In this document: positions 34,903-47,000 of the stretch, in pieces
Position numbering within the stretch: the first letter of the stretch is position 1
Layout of the letters: every line of letters begins with the position of its first letter
Origin: Axinella damicornis
Taxonomy: Eukaryota; Porifera; Demospongiae; Axinellida; Axinellidae
DNA length: 64,000 nt
Assembly (NCBI GenBank): GCA_963931865.1
Contig: OZ007513.1
Span: 11,247,467-11,311,466, forward strand
Direction: 5' to 3'
Notes under the pieces: generated by a model
What the model was told of the DNA's origin: nothing
Database searches by the model: none
The model's input: only the letters and a program-made list of their open reading frames with translations
Program-made: the position numbers and the translations under genes

Positions 34903-35254
34903 CAGGGGCGTAGCTAGGATTTTGAGACAGAGGAGGCGTGGAGTTCTCAGCGCGCGCGAAGCGTGCGGCGAAAATTTTTCGAGCTAATTAATTATTCATT
35001 AGTTAATCCGCAGTGCGCGCAAACAGTCGCTCTCAAAATGCTACAGCAATATGCCAGTGCCCTGACTGTCCCAGACTTGCAGCACTATCAGCGTTAAGAG
35101 TATACACCGGCTCATGGTCAGCCTAGCTCCTGTCTCTGTCATCAGATCGAACGCACATCGTACGCGGAGTGTGCGAGACTCCGGACACGCGCATCATTAT
35201 CCAGAAAAGCGAGGAGGCAACTGCCTCCCTTGCCTCATTGCTAGCTACGCCCAT
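34903..35254. mobile_element. hAT-like non-autonomous element, copy 2
   Basis: Near-identical to 544-894: starts CAGGGGCGTAGCTAG and ends CTAGCTACGCCCA. It interrupts an upstream module. No transposase. Confidence 0.65.
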
Positions 35255-36520
35255 GTCCGAATACAGAACCAAGAAAAGGAATTTAGCTCCACATTTTGAT
35301 CTCGCGTAGCGTAAAAACTTTCCAGTGGAAAACACCACTTTCCACATATTTTGTAGAGATTTTTTCGGGCTATCCAACGGTATATAGGACGTCGATGACA
35401 GTCCAGGCAAAATAAAATGTACCAGATTTATGTGTGGGTGTGTTGATCACGTCGCGCGCAACAATGTTGACAGAAGCCGCTCCTACAACGCCTAGCCTCA
35501 CCTGCTGCCAAGCAAACGTAGATTTTCATGAAGCACACATGCCTTTCTATAAAAATGGGTGCAAGTCCGGCTTGAATCTGCCATGGTTGGAGAGAGCTGT
35601 CTGTTGGAATAGGCAGGAAGTAAGCAGCATACTAATTACACACTGGAATAAAGCTTCCTGGGCACTTCCTGTTCTTGCTTTAATATTTGGACCCGCTGGC
35701 CAAACGACTGAGAAGCGTCAGATTCTGTGTCTGAATGATCAGAACTGGTAGGGGGCATCTCACCATCTGTTGAAGAGTCCGAAAGATGTTCTTCTCTAGG
35801 AGTTTTATTTGCAAAGAAAGACACAATACTAAACTCTACTAGACTATATACGAGGTTGGTCAAAAAGGTTAAACCTCAACTATGACCTCATTACAAATTT
35901 AACCTGTTATGCACTAAATTCCCTGCAAAGCAAATCTCCACCCTTTCTGTGTACAAGCCAGATAAGCTCATGTAGCAAAGTACTTTGTTCCAGCCTACAC
36001 AAGAGTCAGTATAGACTCTATAATATGTAGGATACTGTGGGACACACAATATCTCCCAATACCTTGAGTACGTAAACTTCCCTACTTAACCATCTTGGAG
36101 TGCTTTCATGACCAACAAGACTTTGTTTATCACAAAACCTCTGAACCCTGACACTGTTATTTCATCATGAAAGTGAATGCCATGATAAAGGAATATTACA
36201 GAACCCAGAAACTGAACTCCACACTCAGCATGTTGATCACACACTCAGCATGTTGATCACAAAAGCTCTGGACTCTGATGCTATTGCATCATGAAAATGT
36301 ATAACAGCTTGTGTAAATCTCTTTCAGGCTAAAGTTAATTACTACAGAACTGAGAAGAGAACTTTAGCTCCACACTCAGCATGTTTATCAAAAAACGTCT
36401 GATCCCTGACAGTATTTCACCCTACACCTAAAGGTATACCCACTAAGATAAACAAAAGCAGCCTTTCCGGCTGAACACTGGGACAAGTTCCAGAACAGAG
36501 TTTACTCTACAGCAAGAAAG

Positions 36521-36605
36521 ATGGTGTGTAAAGTGTTCTGCATTTTGGCTCTGGCGAGCCTGCCACTCTGCAGTGCCACAGCTGAGCAGCAACAGCAACA
36601 GCAAG
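36521..36605 (+). other. Orphan first exon upstream of gene E
   Basis: An exon-1-like segment with its own promoter-type flank (ACAGAGTTTACTCTACAGCA): ATG, VCKVFCILALASLPLC, SATAEQ plus poly-Q, and a donor G|GTGAGC in phase 1. It lies 382 bases before the intact exon 1 of gene E. It could be an alternative first exon, since the phase matches exon 2, or a leftover of tandem duplication. The predicted signal peptide is three residues shorter in its hydrophobic core. Confidence 0.7.
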
Positions 36606-36986
36606 GTGAGCTGTCAGACATCAGTGTATGTGTGTACTGAGACACCTGGTGTTCTTACTTCTTGCTATGCTCACACTTCACTGACTTATCTTACACAACA
36701 TTAGAGGAACTTCAGCTCCACATTCAGCCTGGTTATACAAATTGCTCTGAACCCTGACAAGGTATTACATCATGAAAGTGTCTCACTAAGATAACAGTTT
36801 GTGTAACCCTTTCCGGAATATTAGTGAACCAAAGAAAATAACTTTAGCTCCACACTCAGCATGTTTATCACAAAACCTCTGAACCCTGACACAGATTTAC
36901 ATCATGAAAGTGCCCCACCAAGATAAACAAAAGTAGCCTTTCTGGCTGAAAAGTTCCAGAACAGAGCTCACTCTACAGAAAGTAAG

Positions 36987-39900
36987 ATGGCGTTGAAAGT
37001 GTTCTGCCTTCTGGCTATACTGGCTCTGGTGAGCCTGCCACTCTGCAGTGCCACAGCTCAGCAGCAACAGCAACAGCAAGGTGAACTGTGAGACATCAGT
37101 GTATGTGTGTACTGAGACACCTGGTGTTACTTCTTGCAATGGCACTAGTAAACCTCAGAGAAAGCATACTGTATACTCTCCTATGTTACACAGCTGAACC
37201 ACAATGTGTCAGCAGAGCTGATTTTGACAGTGTGGTCGCACAGATAGCTGCTATTGAGAGTGCACACAGCACCTGGCGAAACGCCACCCTCCACATTCTC
37301 AGAAGGATCCTGCCAGCTAACCCAGGTGAGGAACAGTTCTGTGATGAACACAGGTCATTGGTGGTAGTTGCATTGCAATAAGGTTCTCTCAATCACAGCT
37401 GTCCTGCTGGAGACTATTCCTGACCAGCTGCGGATCATCCAGTCCAAGACCAACAGGACACTTGATGAGCTTGCAATGTTGCAAAATACCACCATGGATG
37501 GTACGTAGGATATCGCTGGCCACAAGCATAATGAAATCTTGATGAAGGCAATGTTATTGTTGGGAGCTAGAGATCCACATAGACAGTAAAATCTCTGGAG
37601 TTTGCCAGTCATGGATTAGGTTGAGAACCAGTACAGCTATGGACACAGAATTGGCATGGACTAAAATCTATTGAAATCACAGAAGCTTAGTTACAAGCTA
37701 CTGACATGGTTCATGGGATGGTACTTGAGCGTAGAGCAGCTATGGAACAATTCAATTGTGTTGGAAGTTTGTTCAGGGCTCAGATAATTTGCAGTTCACA
37801 TGACAAGGATCTTTGTGAAAGAAATTTTGCTGTGTATAGCACTTATCTGATTAACATGAGGTTCTACAGCTACGTACGTATGTAAAATTTAGAGACACAG
37901 TCGTGATGAACGCTCCAGTCTTGTTCCATAATGACAAGAAAGTGGGGACACAAGAGTTGTTGTGCGCAGAAACACCTGATGCAAAAGTACATTACTGTGT
38001 GATTGTAGGTTGAAACTTGAATGGGTAAGGCCTAGGGGAGCTAACATATTAGGATGCATGACCATCAGGCCACTCAGGCATTTGTGTAATTGTATACCAC
38101 ACTAAGCTTTAGGATGCTCTTCTCTCCTTCAGTAGCGGACTTTGTAACGACTTGTAGGGGGTGGGTGAAAGCTGGACAAGCTACCAATGCATCACATAGT
38201 TATGGGAGACAATAGCGGCATGTGAATTGAACTGTAATGATTTGAGGGGCAACCACACTCGTGGTAGCACGGTTGCGACTCGCCGTAGCGTAAGCTAAGT
38301 ATTGCAGTTTCTTCCAATTTACGCACATGCCACGTGGCAAACACACTCAGTTGATCACTAGCAATGGTGGCCAAAGGGAAGACAAGAAATTACTAATAAT
38401 AATACAGAGCTCACAACTTCGCCAGCACGGTGAGTTTCAGAATCATTGTGTGGTCAGAATCATTGTGGGCCCTTTGTAAGAGCTGTACTGGCAAAGAAAG
38501 TCGAAGAGGAGTGCTCGAGCAAAATGGCGGCCGACGGCACGACCAAAGCACTTATATCTCCACCACCAAGGTGAGTTTCAGCACCAGAATTATAAGGTTG
38601 AGTCACTGCATGATAGTGATCATGACGATGTAGTCAGAATCTTTGTAGGGCATTCCCAAGTAGTCAAACGTTAATAAATTATTTTCATTAGGTTACATTA
38701 CGCGGCACAATATTTCCCCTAATGCGTAATGAGAATGAGGGTAAATGCATACGTACGCACTCTCCAAATGAAAAAACAGAACATACACTGTGGACACTCG
38801 ACAACGTAAGAATGTAATAGTAGAATAAAATGGCTGGCATATCGAACCCATACATACTTGTATAACTGTCTCAATCCACTAACAAAAGTACTATACTCAT
38901 AGTCATGTACATGTGTGCTTATACCTAAATGTACCTCTCACATGCAGGTCATGCCAACCTCAAGGACAAAGTAGACAAACTTCAGGACAAGGTGGACGCA
39001 CTTCAGGACAAGGCGGATTCACTTGACTCACTTCAGGACAAGGCAGAGATGCTTCAGGACAAAGTGAAAAACTTAGAGGACAAATTGGACACATTCCAGA
39101 ACACAACTGAAGCAAGCACTAGGAAACACCATCACGAGGTGGTGGAGCTACTACAGAACACCATTTGCAGGTTGGATGGTACGTAAGATCTAGTCTCCAC
39201 ACTGTAAAACAATGGGAGGGGCTGGTACATTCATCAAGTGAATGCCATCAAGGGTAGACACAGGCCAGACATATTTATTAGTGAGGAAAAATAGCTCTGG
39301 TAGCTAAATTCCAATGCCACCTGCCAGAATTTCGGCAGAACCAATCAAACACATAGCTCAGTTCATTAGTCACATCTCCCGCTATTTTGGCCATTTAGGT
39401 GCTTCAGGATAACTGCCAAGCTGTAGTTATGAGCTAGCAATTCTTGAAATCAAGCCAATTCTGGGACCAGCTGGGATTTGAACCCAAGACTTTCTGAATA
39501 GCTACCAGTCAGATCCTCTTACTGTTATACATTGTACAAACATCCTGCAGCATACAGACAAGGAATTCATTTCACCAGACACAGCAGTCTCCTCAGCGTA
39601 AATTCTCTGAATTTACCATTAGCTATCCCCCCCCCCCCCCCCCCCCCCCCCCCCCAGTGTGTCCATCCCTTACCAACCCTGAGAATGGGCAGGTGACTCA
39701 CCTGGTACTTGATGGTAATGTTCCTGGCACTGTGGCAAACTACTCCTGCGATGCTGGCTACAAGTTGCTAGGGAACGTGAGCAGGGAGTGTGTCTGTATG
39801 GGTCAGGAGGTGGTGTGGACTGGGGAGGCCCCCACTTGTCAACGTAAGTGCATATGGTCTGCTAGTTATGGCAATGCATGGTGCACGCAAAAAACAAAAC

Positions 39901-41496
39901 AGTTTGGATTCTTACAAGACTCTTGCTCGATGGCAGGAGTAGTGCATTAACGGGAATGAGGCTAACAAGATATCATACGCATGGAAGACAAAAGCAGAGC
40001 AACTAATGAGACCATGCAGGAAGGGCTGAACTGTGACAAACTTCCTAGCTGCAACTATTCAATTGCCACTTCGCTGACACTCAGCAACTTCATTCTCTTC
40101 GTTCACTTGCTCACACTCACCCCAAAATGTCCTGCATTCACCTAGTATATCAACAACCAGTGTAGATATGACATGTCCCTTGCCACACCTTTCAATAGCA
40201 GAGGGTACGGTGTCAAACCAGATACGTAGCTGAAGGAATTGGTGGGCTAATGTATAAGTGCTGAGCAACTGCTATATAACACACTAGTTATACTATACTT
40301 AGGCTATTCTAACCAATCAGGTTACAGCATTTGCGGGAAATAACGGGTCATATATCCCGCGGCCGGCTGCGCGCGCATACTGTAAGCAATTGCGTGCACG
40401 AGAAAGAGCTAGCTTTGTTAGTCTAGCCAAGGGCTCGTGCCTTTACCGCTGCCTCAGTCAAGTATCACGGATGCCTCTGCCACTGATCGGTGAGTGCCTA
40501 CACCACAGTATCTATGTCTACACAGTGTATCACCTTAGAATAGCCTAAGCATAGTATAAGTTAGTTGTATCCCTGGCCAGCGGGATGTAAGACCCATTAC
40601 ATCCCTTGGGAGAGGTCAGTGCTTTCGTTCCGCCTCGGAAGTGCCTCGGGCTTCGCCCTCGGCACTTCCTCGGCTCCACTCAAGCACTGACCTCACCCGC
40701 GGGATATAACGGGTCTTATATCCCGCTGACCAGGGATATAACCTATACTTCTCCCATAACCCTAACTCCTAGTGTACTACAATAATGCACTAGCCTTTCA
40801 GCTATTGAATGCCACAATTTGTCAATGAGCCCTGTACATAATATTCATCTCTCAGGAGTGTACACTGACTGCAAGGATGCCCTGACCCAAGGACAAACTA
40901 CAAGTGGTGTCTACATCATCAAACCAGACAGCCAGTCTGCTTTCCAAGCATACTGCGACATGGACACGGATGGTGGTGGGTGGACAGTGTTCCAGCACAG
41001 AAAGGATGGATCAGTTGACTTTTATCGCTACTGGACTGATTATCAGCAAGGTTTCGGAAACCTTAGTGGAGAGTTCTGGCTGGGTCTGGACAAGATACAC
41101 CGTCTAACACATACTGCTACTCAGCTACGAATTGATATGCAGGACTTCGAAGGAAACTCACGTTATGCGCAATACTCAAGTTTTAGTGTGGGAGATTCAG
41201 TATCCAAATACACTCTGTCAGTATCAGGATACAGTGGAACTGCAGGAGACTCTCTTACTCGCCACAGTGGATCCAAGTTCACTACACGGGACCAGGACAA
41301 TGATGTCTGGAGTACAAACTGTGCACAGCAATTTAAAGGTGCCTGGTGGTACATTAATGGTTGCCACTATTCAAACCTCAACGGTCTCTACCACGGTGGG
41401 CCACACTCCTCCATTGGTGATGGTGTGAACTGGGAGGCATGGAGGGGACACCTCTACTCCCTTAAATTCATTGAGATGAAATTGAGGAAGAACTGA
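36987..41496 (+). CDS. Gene E: secreted coiled-coil/CCP/FReD protein
   Basis: Exons 36987-37080, 37194-37325, 37399-37500, 38948-39178, 39658-39843, 40856-41496; 461 codons plus stop. Residues 1-31: signal peptide (MALKVFCLLAILALVSLPLC) and poly-Q. Residues 32-109: helical exons nearly identical to those of D. Residues 110-186: the 77-codon coil exon (LQDKVDALQDKADSLDSLQD). Residues 187-248: a CCP module that starts three codons later than in A, C and D because the acceptor is CCCAG|TG directly after a poly-C tract; GIVC is shortened but the cysteine is kept. Residues 249-461: fibrinogen domain with DQDND, CHYSNLNG and the variants VFQHRKDG, RLTHTATQ and a two-residue insertion WWYINGCH. Two foldback elements sit in intron 5. 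Predicted oligomeric secreted lectin; ligand unknown. Confidence 0.85.
38205..38715 (-). repeat. Interspersed repeat R2, copy 3 (reverse)
   Basis: Reverse-strand R2 in intron 3 of gene E: GGGGCAACCACACTCGTGGT, CACGTGGCAAACACACTCAG, CTCCACCACCAAGGTGAGTT and a terminal ACATTACGCGGCACAAT. It lacks the MITE found in copy 2. Confidence 0.6.
40289..40558. mobile_element. 270-bp MITE with 24-bp termini (intron 5 of gene E)
   Basis: The left end TATACTATACTTAGGCTATT and the inverted right end match over 24 bases with one mismatch. The interior is GC-rich (CCCGCGGCCGGCTGCGCGCG) with no ORF. In paralogues CACACTAGTT joins CTCCCATAACC directly, so this element and the next foldback are insertions specific to gene E. 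Confidence 0.85.
40568..40738. mobile_element. 171-bp foldback next to the MITE
   Basis: TATCCCTGGCCAGCGGGATG at the left end pairs imperfectly with the right end (inverted TATCCCTGGTCAGCGGGATA), with arms of about 38 bases. The interior GGTCAGTGCTT/AAGCACTGACC and GCCTCGGGCTTCGCCCTCGGC extend the fold, so almost the whole unit is self-complementary. Confidence 0.85.
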
Positions 41497-42929
41497 ACAC
41501 CTGAATATGTTCACTGACGTGTGCATTATGTTTAGCTGCATGCAGCTATAATAGTAATATTGCAACAAGTGTTGCAGTCATAGCCAACTCTAATTCTATT
41601 TACTGTAAGTACATACGCATCATTATGATCTTCCTGTGAAATGTTTTATGGAGAAAATTTCAGTTGTCTGGGCCCATTCCTTCCTATTGAGGCTCACACT
41701 GCATGGTTATAAGGACTGCATGTGCACGTCACATGGTGTGGTTCTCTTGGTTGAAACCATTGCTTGAGAGGGGACTGAGGGGAGGCAATATTGATTTCTG
41801 ATCATTTTTCTCCTAAAGTCTCACATGTACAATCAACCTACGTATGCAATGGGTTGGTGTAAAAACTGGATTCTAGACTTTGACTATGGACTGGATTTTG
41901 GACCTCAGTCTGAACACTATTTAGGGCTCCATCTCATAAACCTCTAGATTCTCTACACTGGACTCCAAAAAATGAACGACAGCAGAATTTACCTAGAGTG
42001 CTGTACAAATGTTGCGCTCCATGTATTGACCATCAACTACTATTGCAATATCTACAGTGATGTAAATGTTACTACTGTTGCAGCATCTACGTACGTAATT
42101 ACTATATGACCAAGCCTGCAATATATAATTGCCATGTGACCCCAAAGGAGACACATACTGCACGCCCCTCAACCATTAACTAGATTGCCCTCGTGCACTA
42201 AAGCCCATAATGCACGACAAACTGGCATCTAAACTACTTATTGACTTGAAATCTTTGAAAAGTGTGCACACACTAAAGTGTGCAATAAGTGATTTAATGC
42301 TCAGTCATATGTGATCGATTCTGAGGCGTCTGATTCGTTGAGGGTCACGTGAATAGTACTTAATTTCGCTCTTGTTCGCTGCGCAAGTTGCCACTGTGTT
42401 AACTATGTGACTTCCTGCAATCTAAAGAAGTATGGATTATCTTTGCTCTGTAATGTCACAGAAACGGAGGGAGGCATTACTGCTGTGTGGACAACTTCCT
42501 AACATTTATTGCTTTGACAGCAACATATATCCATACACTTAATTGGTGCAATCTTATATTTGTGATGCTGTAAACACTTGCGAAGTCTGTAAAAGTAAAG
42601 TTCACACAAAATACGCATTGTTGCATTAGAGTAGTCAGTTAGGAGGAAAGTCCCTACCTAGCTATACGAGCCCTACTCTCCTGCACCATTGGGGGAGCCA
42701 TTGCCTACTGGTTAAGTGCGGTTGAATGGTGCCTGCAGTAATACCTATGTGTGCATCATCAATGTGCAAACACAAATTGCTACATATATGATTCTATACA
42801 AATCAATGTTATATTATAGACTATGGCATTAAAGAACTTTAGCTCCACTCAGCACTATTACTGCAAAACCTCTGAACCCTGACCCTATTTCATCATGAAA
42901 GTGTATCCTAAGATAACAGCTAGCTATAA

Positions 42930-43545
42930 GGAATATTACACTCCTGGTAGGGAAACATTGTGCCACGTAATGTAACTAATGTTTGACTACTCGCGGGAAT
43001 GGCATACAACGATTCTGAACTACATCCTGATCTCTAGCTATAATGCAGTGACCCAAACATATAATTTTGGTGCTGAAACTCACCTTGGTGGTGGAGTAAC
43101 GAGTCCTTTTGTCTTCCTGTCAGCCACCATTGTTCAAATGCTCACTTTGACTTTCGTTGGAAGTACAGCTCTTAGGAAAGGCACACAAAGATTCGGATCA
43201 CATGGTAGCTAGCTAGTGATTGCCATCATGCACTGACATTTATGTGCCGAAATTCACCCTGGGGCGAAGTTGCGAGTGTTGCAATAATTGTTGTCTTCCC
43301 TTTGGCCACCATTGCTTAACCCTGGCAGCATGGTCTTCACGTGACGTGCGTTAATTCACGTTACATGTGCACTAATTGGAACGAGCAGTGAGCCATCTGC
43401 CTATATACAGGTGGTCTTTGAACAAGACTAGCTGTTACAGCCGTGAGAATGAGCTGGTGGATGCAATCAGAGCCTGCCCAGGTATAACAGAGACCTGGGC
43501 CACGATTCACCAGCTACCAGGAGTGCAGTTTCCACTCGTTACAGA
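42930..43545 (+). repeat. Interspersed repeat R2, copy 4
   Basis: Closest to R2 copy 1 (TTACACTCCTGGTAGGGAAA, GAAACTCACCTTGGTGGTGG, TATATACAGGTGGTCTTTGA) and in the same position before a first exon. It therefore travelled with the 5' flank of genes C and F. Confidence 0.65.
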
Positions 43546-43575
43546 ATCAAGAAAAGAATTCCAGTTCAGCATGTT

Positions 43576-43880
43576 TACTACAAACAACCTCTGAACCCTG
43601 ACACTGGTTTCATCATGAAAGATAACAGCTTGTGTAACCCCTTTCTAGCTACAATGAATATCTTTAGCTCCACACTCAGCATGTTTATTGCAAAACCTCT
43701 GAACCCTGACACTGGTTTCATCATGAAAGATAACAGCTTGTGTAACCCCTTTCTAGCTACAATGAATATCTTTAGCTCCACACTCAGCATGTTTATTGCA
43801 AAACCTCTGAACCCTGACACTGGTTTCATCATGAAAGATAACAGCTTGTGTAACCCCTTTCTGGCTGCAATGTCATAAAG
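43576..43880 (+). repeat. Triplicated 107-bp upstream module of gene F
   Basis: Three consecutive near-identical units (ACCTCTGAACCCTGACACTG, TTTCATCATGAAAGATAACA, GCTTGTGTAACCCCTTTCTA) end just before the proximal module of gene F. Elsewhere the module occurs singly or diverged, so this is a recent local amplification. Confidence 0.9.
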
Positions 43881-44043
43881 AAAGAACTTTAGCTCCACAC
43901 TCAGCATGTTTATGGCAAACAGTGACCTCTGAACCCTGACACAGGTTTACATCATGAAAGTGCCCCACCAAGATAAACAAAGTAGCCTTTCTGGTTGATA
44001 ATTGGACAAGTTACAGAACAGAGCTCACTCTACAGCAAGTAGA

Positions 44044-47000
44044 ATGGCATTGAAAGTGTTCTGCCTTCTGGCTACACTAGCTCTGGTGAGGCTGCCACTC
44101 TGCAGTGCCACAGCTCAGCAGCAACAGCAACAGCAAGGTGAACTGTCAGACATCAGTGTATGTGTGTACTGAGACACCTGGTGTTCTTATGTACTTCCTT
44201 GCTATGCTAGTGTACACACTTCATTGACTTATCCTACACAGCTGAGCAGCAATGTGTCAGCAAAACCGAGTTTGACATTGTGGCTGCACGGACAGCTGCT
44301 GTTGAGAGTGAGCTCAACACCTGGCAAAATGCCACCCTCCACATTCTCAAAAGGTTCCTGCTAGAGAACCCAGGTAAGGAAAACTGTAATAACCACACGG
44401 CATTGGTGGTAGTTGTGTTATGAGATTCATTCACTCACAGCTCTCCTGCTGGAGACTGTTCAGGACAAGCTGGGGAATGTTCAGGACAAGCTGGAGAATA
44501 TCAACCTCAAAATGGAGCAACAACAAGACAAGACCAGCAGGCAGCTTGATGAGCTTGCAACGTTGCGAAATACCACCATGGATGGTATGTAGAATACGTA
44601 TAACTAGTCATGTGCATAATGAATTCTTGATTAAAGTATTGCTAGGGAACAAGAGGTCTATTACCTGCCTTACACATTAAAATTCCCAGTACGCAGGAGT
44701 GTGCAACTCATGGATTACCCAATACATGCAGCTCTGGACACAGAAAAGGCATGGACTAAAATCACAGAAGCCTTTATTTGAGTTGCAAGCTACTGACATG
44801 GTTCATGAGGTTGTCTTTGCATATAAATGTCTTTGATACCAGAGAATAAACACCAGATACAAAAGTACAATGTTGTGCGATTGCAGGTTGAAACTTGAAT
44901 GGGTAGTATTAGCTATGTACCTCTCACGTGCAGGTCTCAAGGACAAGCTGGACGCGCTTCAGGACAAGGTGGAAATATTTCAGGACAAGGTTGGCACACT
45001 TCAGGACAAGGTGGACACACTTCAGGACAATGTGATTAACGTAGAGGACAAATTGGACACGTTCCAGAACACAACTGAAGCAAGCACTAGGGAACACCAT
45101 CACGAGGTGGTGGAGCTACTACAGAACACCAGCTGCAGTTCGGATGGTAAGATCTGGTCTAATTTCCAGGCTGTCACACGACAAAGCAATGGGAAGGCCT
45201 GGTACATTCATCAAGTGAATGCCATCAAGGGTAGACACAGGCCAGACATATTTAGAGTGCGGTTTCAACTGGACAACTATTTGGGGCACCAAACATTTCT
45301 TGCACATTGTTGTGCAATCGCAGATTCAAACTTAAATGGGTAGTATTATGTACCTCTCACATGCAGGTCTCAAGGACAAGCTGGACACGCTTCCGGACAA
45401 GGTGGACACGCTTCAGGAAAAGGTGGACACACTTCAGGACAAAGTGATTAACTTAGAGGACAAATTGGACACGTTCCAGAACACAACTGAAGCAAGCACT
45501 AGGGAACACCATCACGAGGTGGTGGAGCTACTACAGAACACCAGCTGCAGTTCGGATGGTAAGATCTAGTCTCATTCCCAGGCCCCCACACTGCAAAACA
45601 ATGGGAGGGGCTGGTACATTCATGCCATCAAGGGTAGACACAGGCCAGACATATTTAGTACTGAGGAAAAATTGCACCTGCATGGTGCTAATAATTAATG
45701 GCATCTGCCAGAATGTTGACAGAACCAATCAGATAACTCAAGTTCATTAGTCACATGACAAAGATGGTGACTTTAATGCAAATGTAAAAGCAGGTGTTTA
45801 CATTGGTATATGTAACAAAGAGTACGTAGCAGCATAAATCAACCAGAGAAAGGATCTGACCCGTAGTATCTTGCAACAATAAAAGTGGAATATCTTTGAG
45901 GGAGTCACCTCAGGGCCACAGCCATCAGCACAGTTTCAACCAGACCACTATTCAGGCACCAAATGTTTCTTGCACACACAGCTATTGGTGGCGTGCAGCA
46001 GACCAGTTGGCAGCCACATGCAAGCTTCAAAGTGGACACGAAATGGCAGTGAATTCGAATCGTCAGAAAGCAGCTTTTCTAGTCTTCCTGGAAAGCCCCA
46101 TCACCCTAAAGCAAATTTCTGGGAAGCCCCTTTCTGAAGACATGAAAATGCATTTTTGTTGACATGAAAATGCATTTTTGTTGACACACGTGAGCAAAGC
46201 CACACCCTTTCTAGTTCAGCGAGCGCTGAGTGTAATATGTAGCTTGTAAGCACTATGGCTAAGTTACATAGCAGTGGTCGTCCAACTCCTACTCCAAAAC
46301 TGTGTCATAAACAATCCCAGAAGGCCTGAAATCAACCAGCGGGGGCATGGCCCAGACCTCCCAACCGTACATATTAAATGCATGTGGTGTGCTAGTTACG
46401 GCAAGTCAAATGAGAAAGCATCATTCTCTTACTTGCCAGCAGCACACTGCAGGTACGTAGCTAGAGTATATTACGGTTTCAGTGTTGGAGCGGTTATCCT
46501 CGTGACAGTATATTGGTGCTGTAAATCTGGTGCGTGCAATATACGTACATGTAAACATACACATGGAAGACAAAAGCAGAGCAACAAACGAGACCAGGAA
46601 GGGCTGAATAGTTAAACTGCCACCAACTAGTTACTAGCTACGTACAATTACTGTCATAGTAGGTGTCATAATATATACGTATACACTGTGGGCTAAAGTA
46701 AGTGCTGTGCCGCTGGCACTATTTTTCTCCCATAACCCTAACTCCTAGTCTCAGTGAGTTTGCACTATAAAAGTGCACTGGCACTTCTATTGTAAAGCCG
46801 CATTGGTCCTCTACATAATACGTATGATGAACATACTACCACAACATGAGACATATATACAGTACACTGTTCTCATCACTCAGGAGTGTTCAATGACTGC
46901 CGGGATGCTTTCAACCAAGGATAAATTACAAGTGGTGTGTACACCATCAAACCAGACCACCAGCCTGCATTCCAAGCATACTGCAACATGGACACGGATG

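Larger units (their letters stand above)
32281..36520. other. Gene D 3' flank to gene E 5' flank
   Basis: The family 3' flank reaches about 32850, then R1 copy 3 (32861-33330), a 978-bp TTAA-flanked element (33545-34522), an upstream module (34760-34880) and the hAT-like element copy 2 (34903-35254). Bases 35290-35990 hold no recognised gene. A reverse frame there (35636-35863) contains an acidic Ser/Asp-rich stretch (HLSDSSTDGEMPPTSSDHSD) that I cannot place. Upstream modules recur at 36120-36430. Confidence 0.5.
41497..43960. other. Gene E 3' flank and gene F 5' flank
   Basis: Family 3' flank to about 42150, then a reverse fragment of the foldback family (42177-42355), blocks shared with the regions upstream of B and C (42360-42830), R2 copy 4 (42930-43545) and upstream modules (43550-43960), of which a 107-bp unit is repeated three times. 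No gene seen. Confidence 0.6.
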
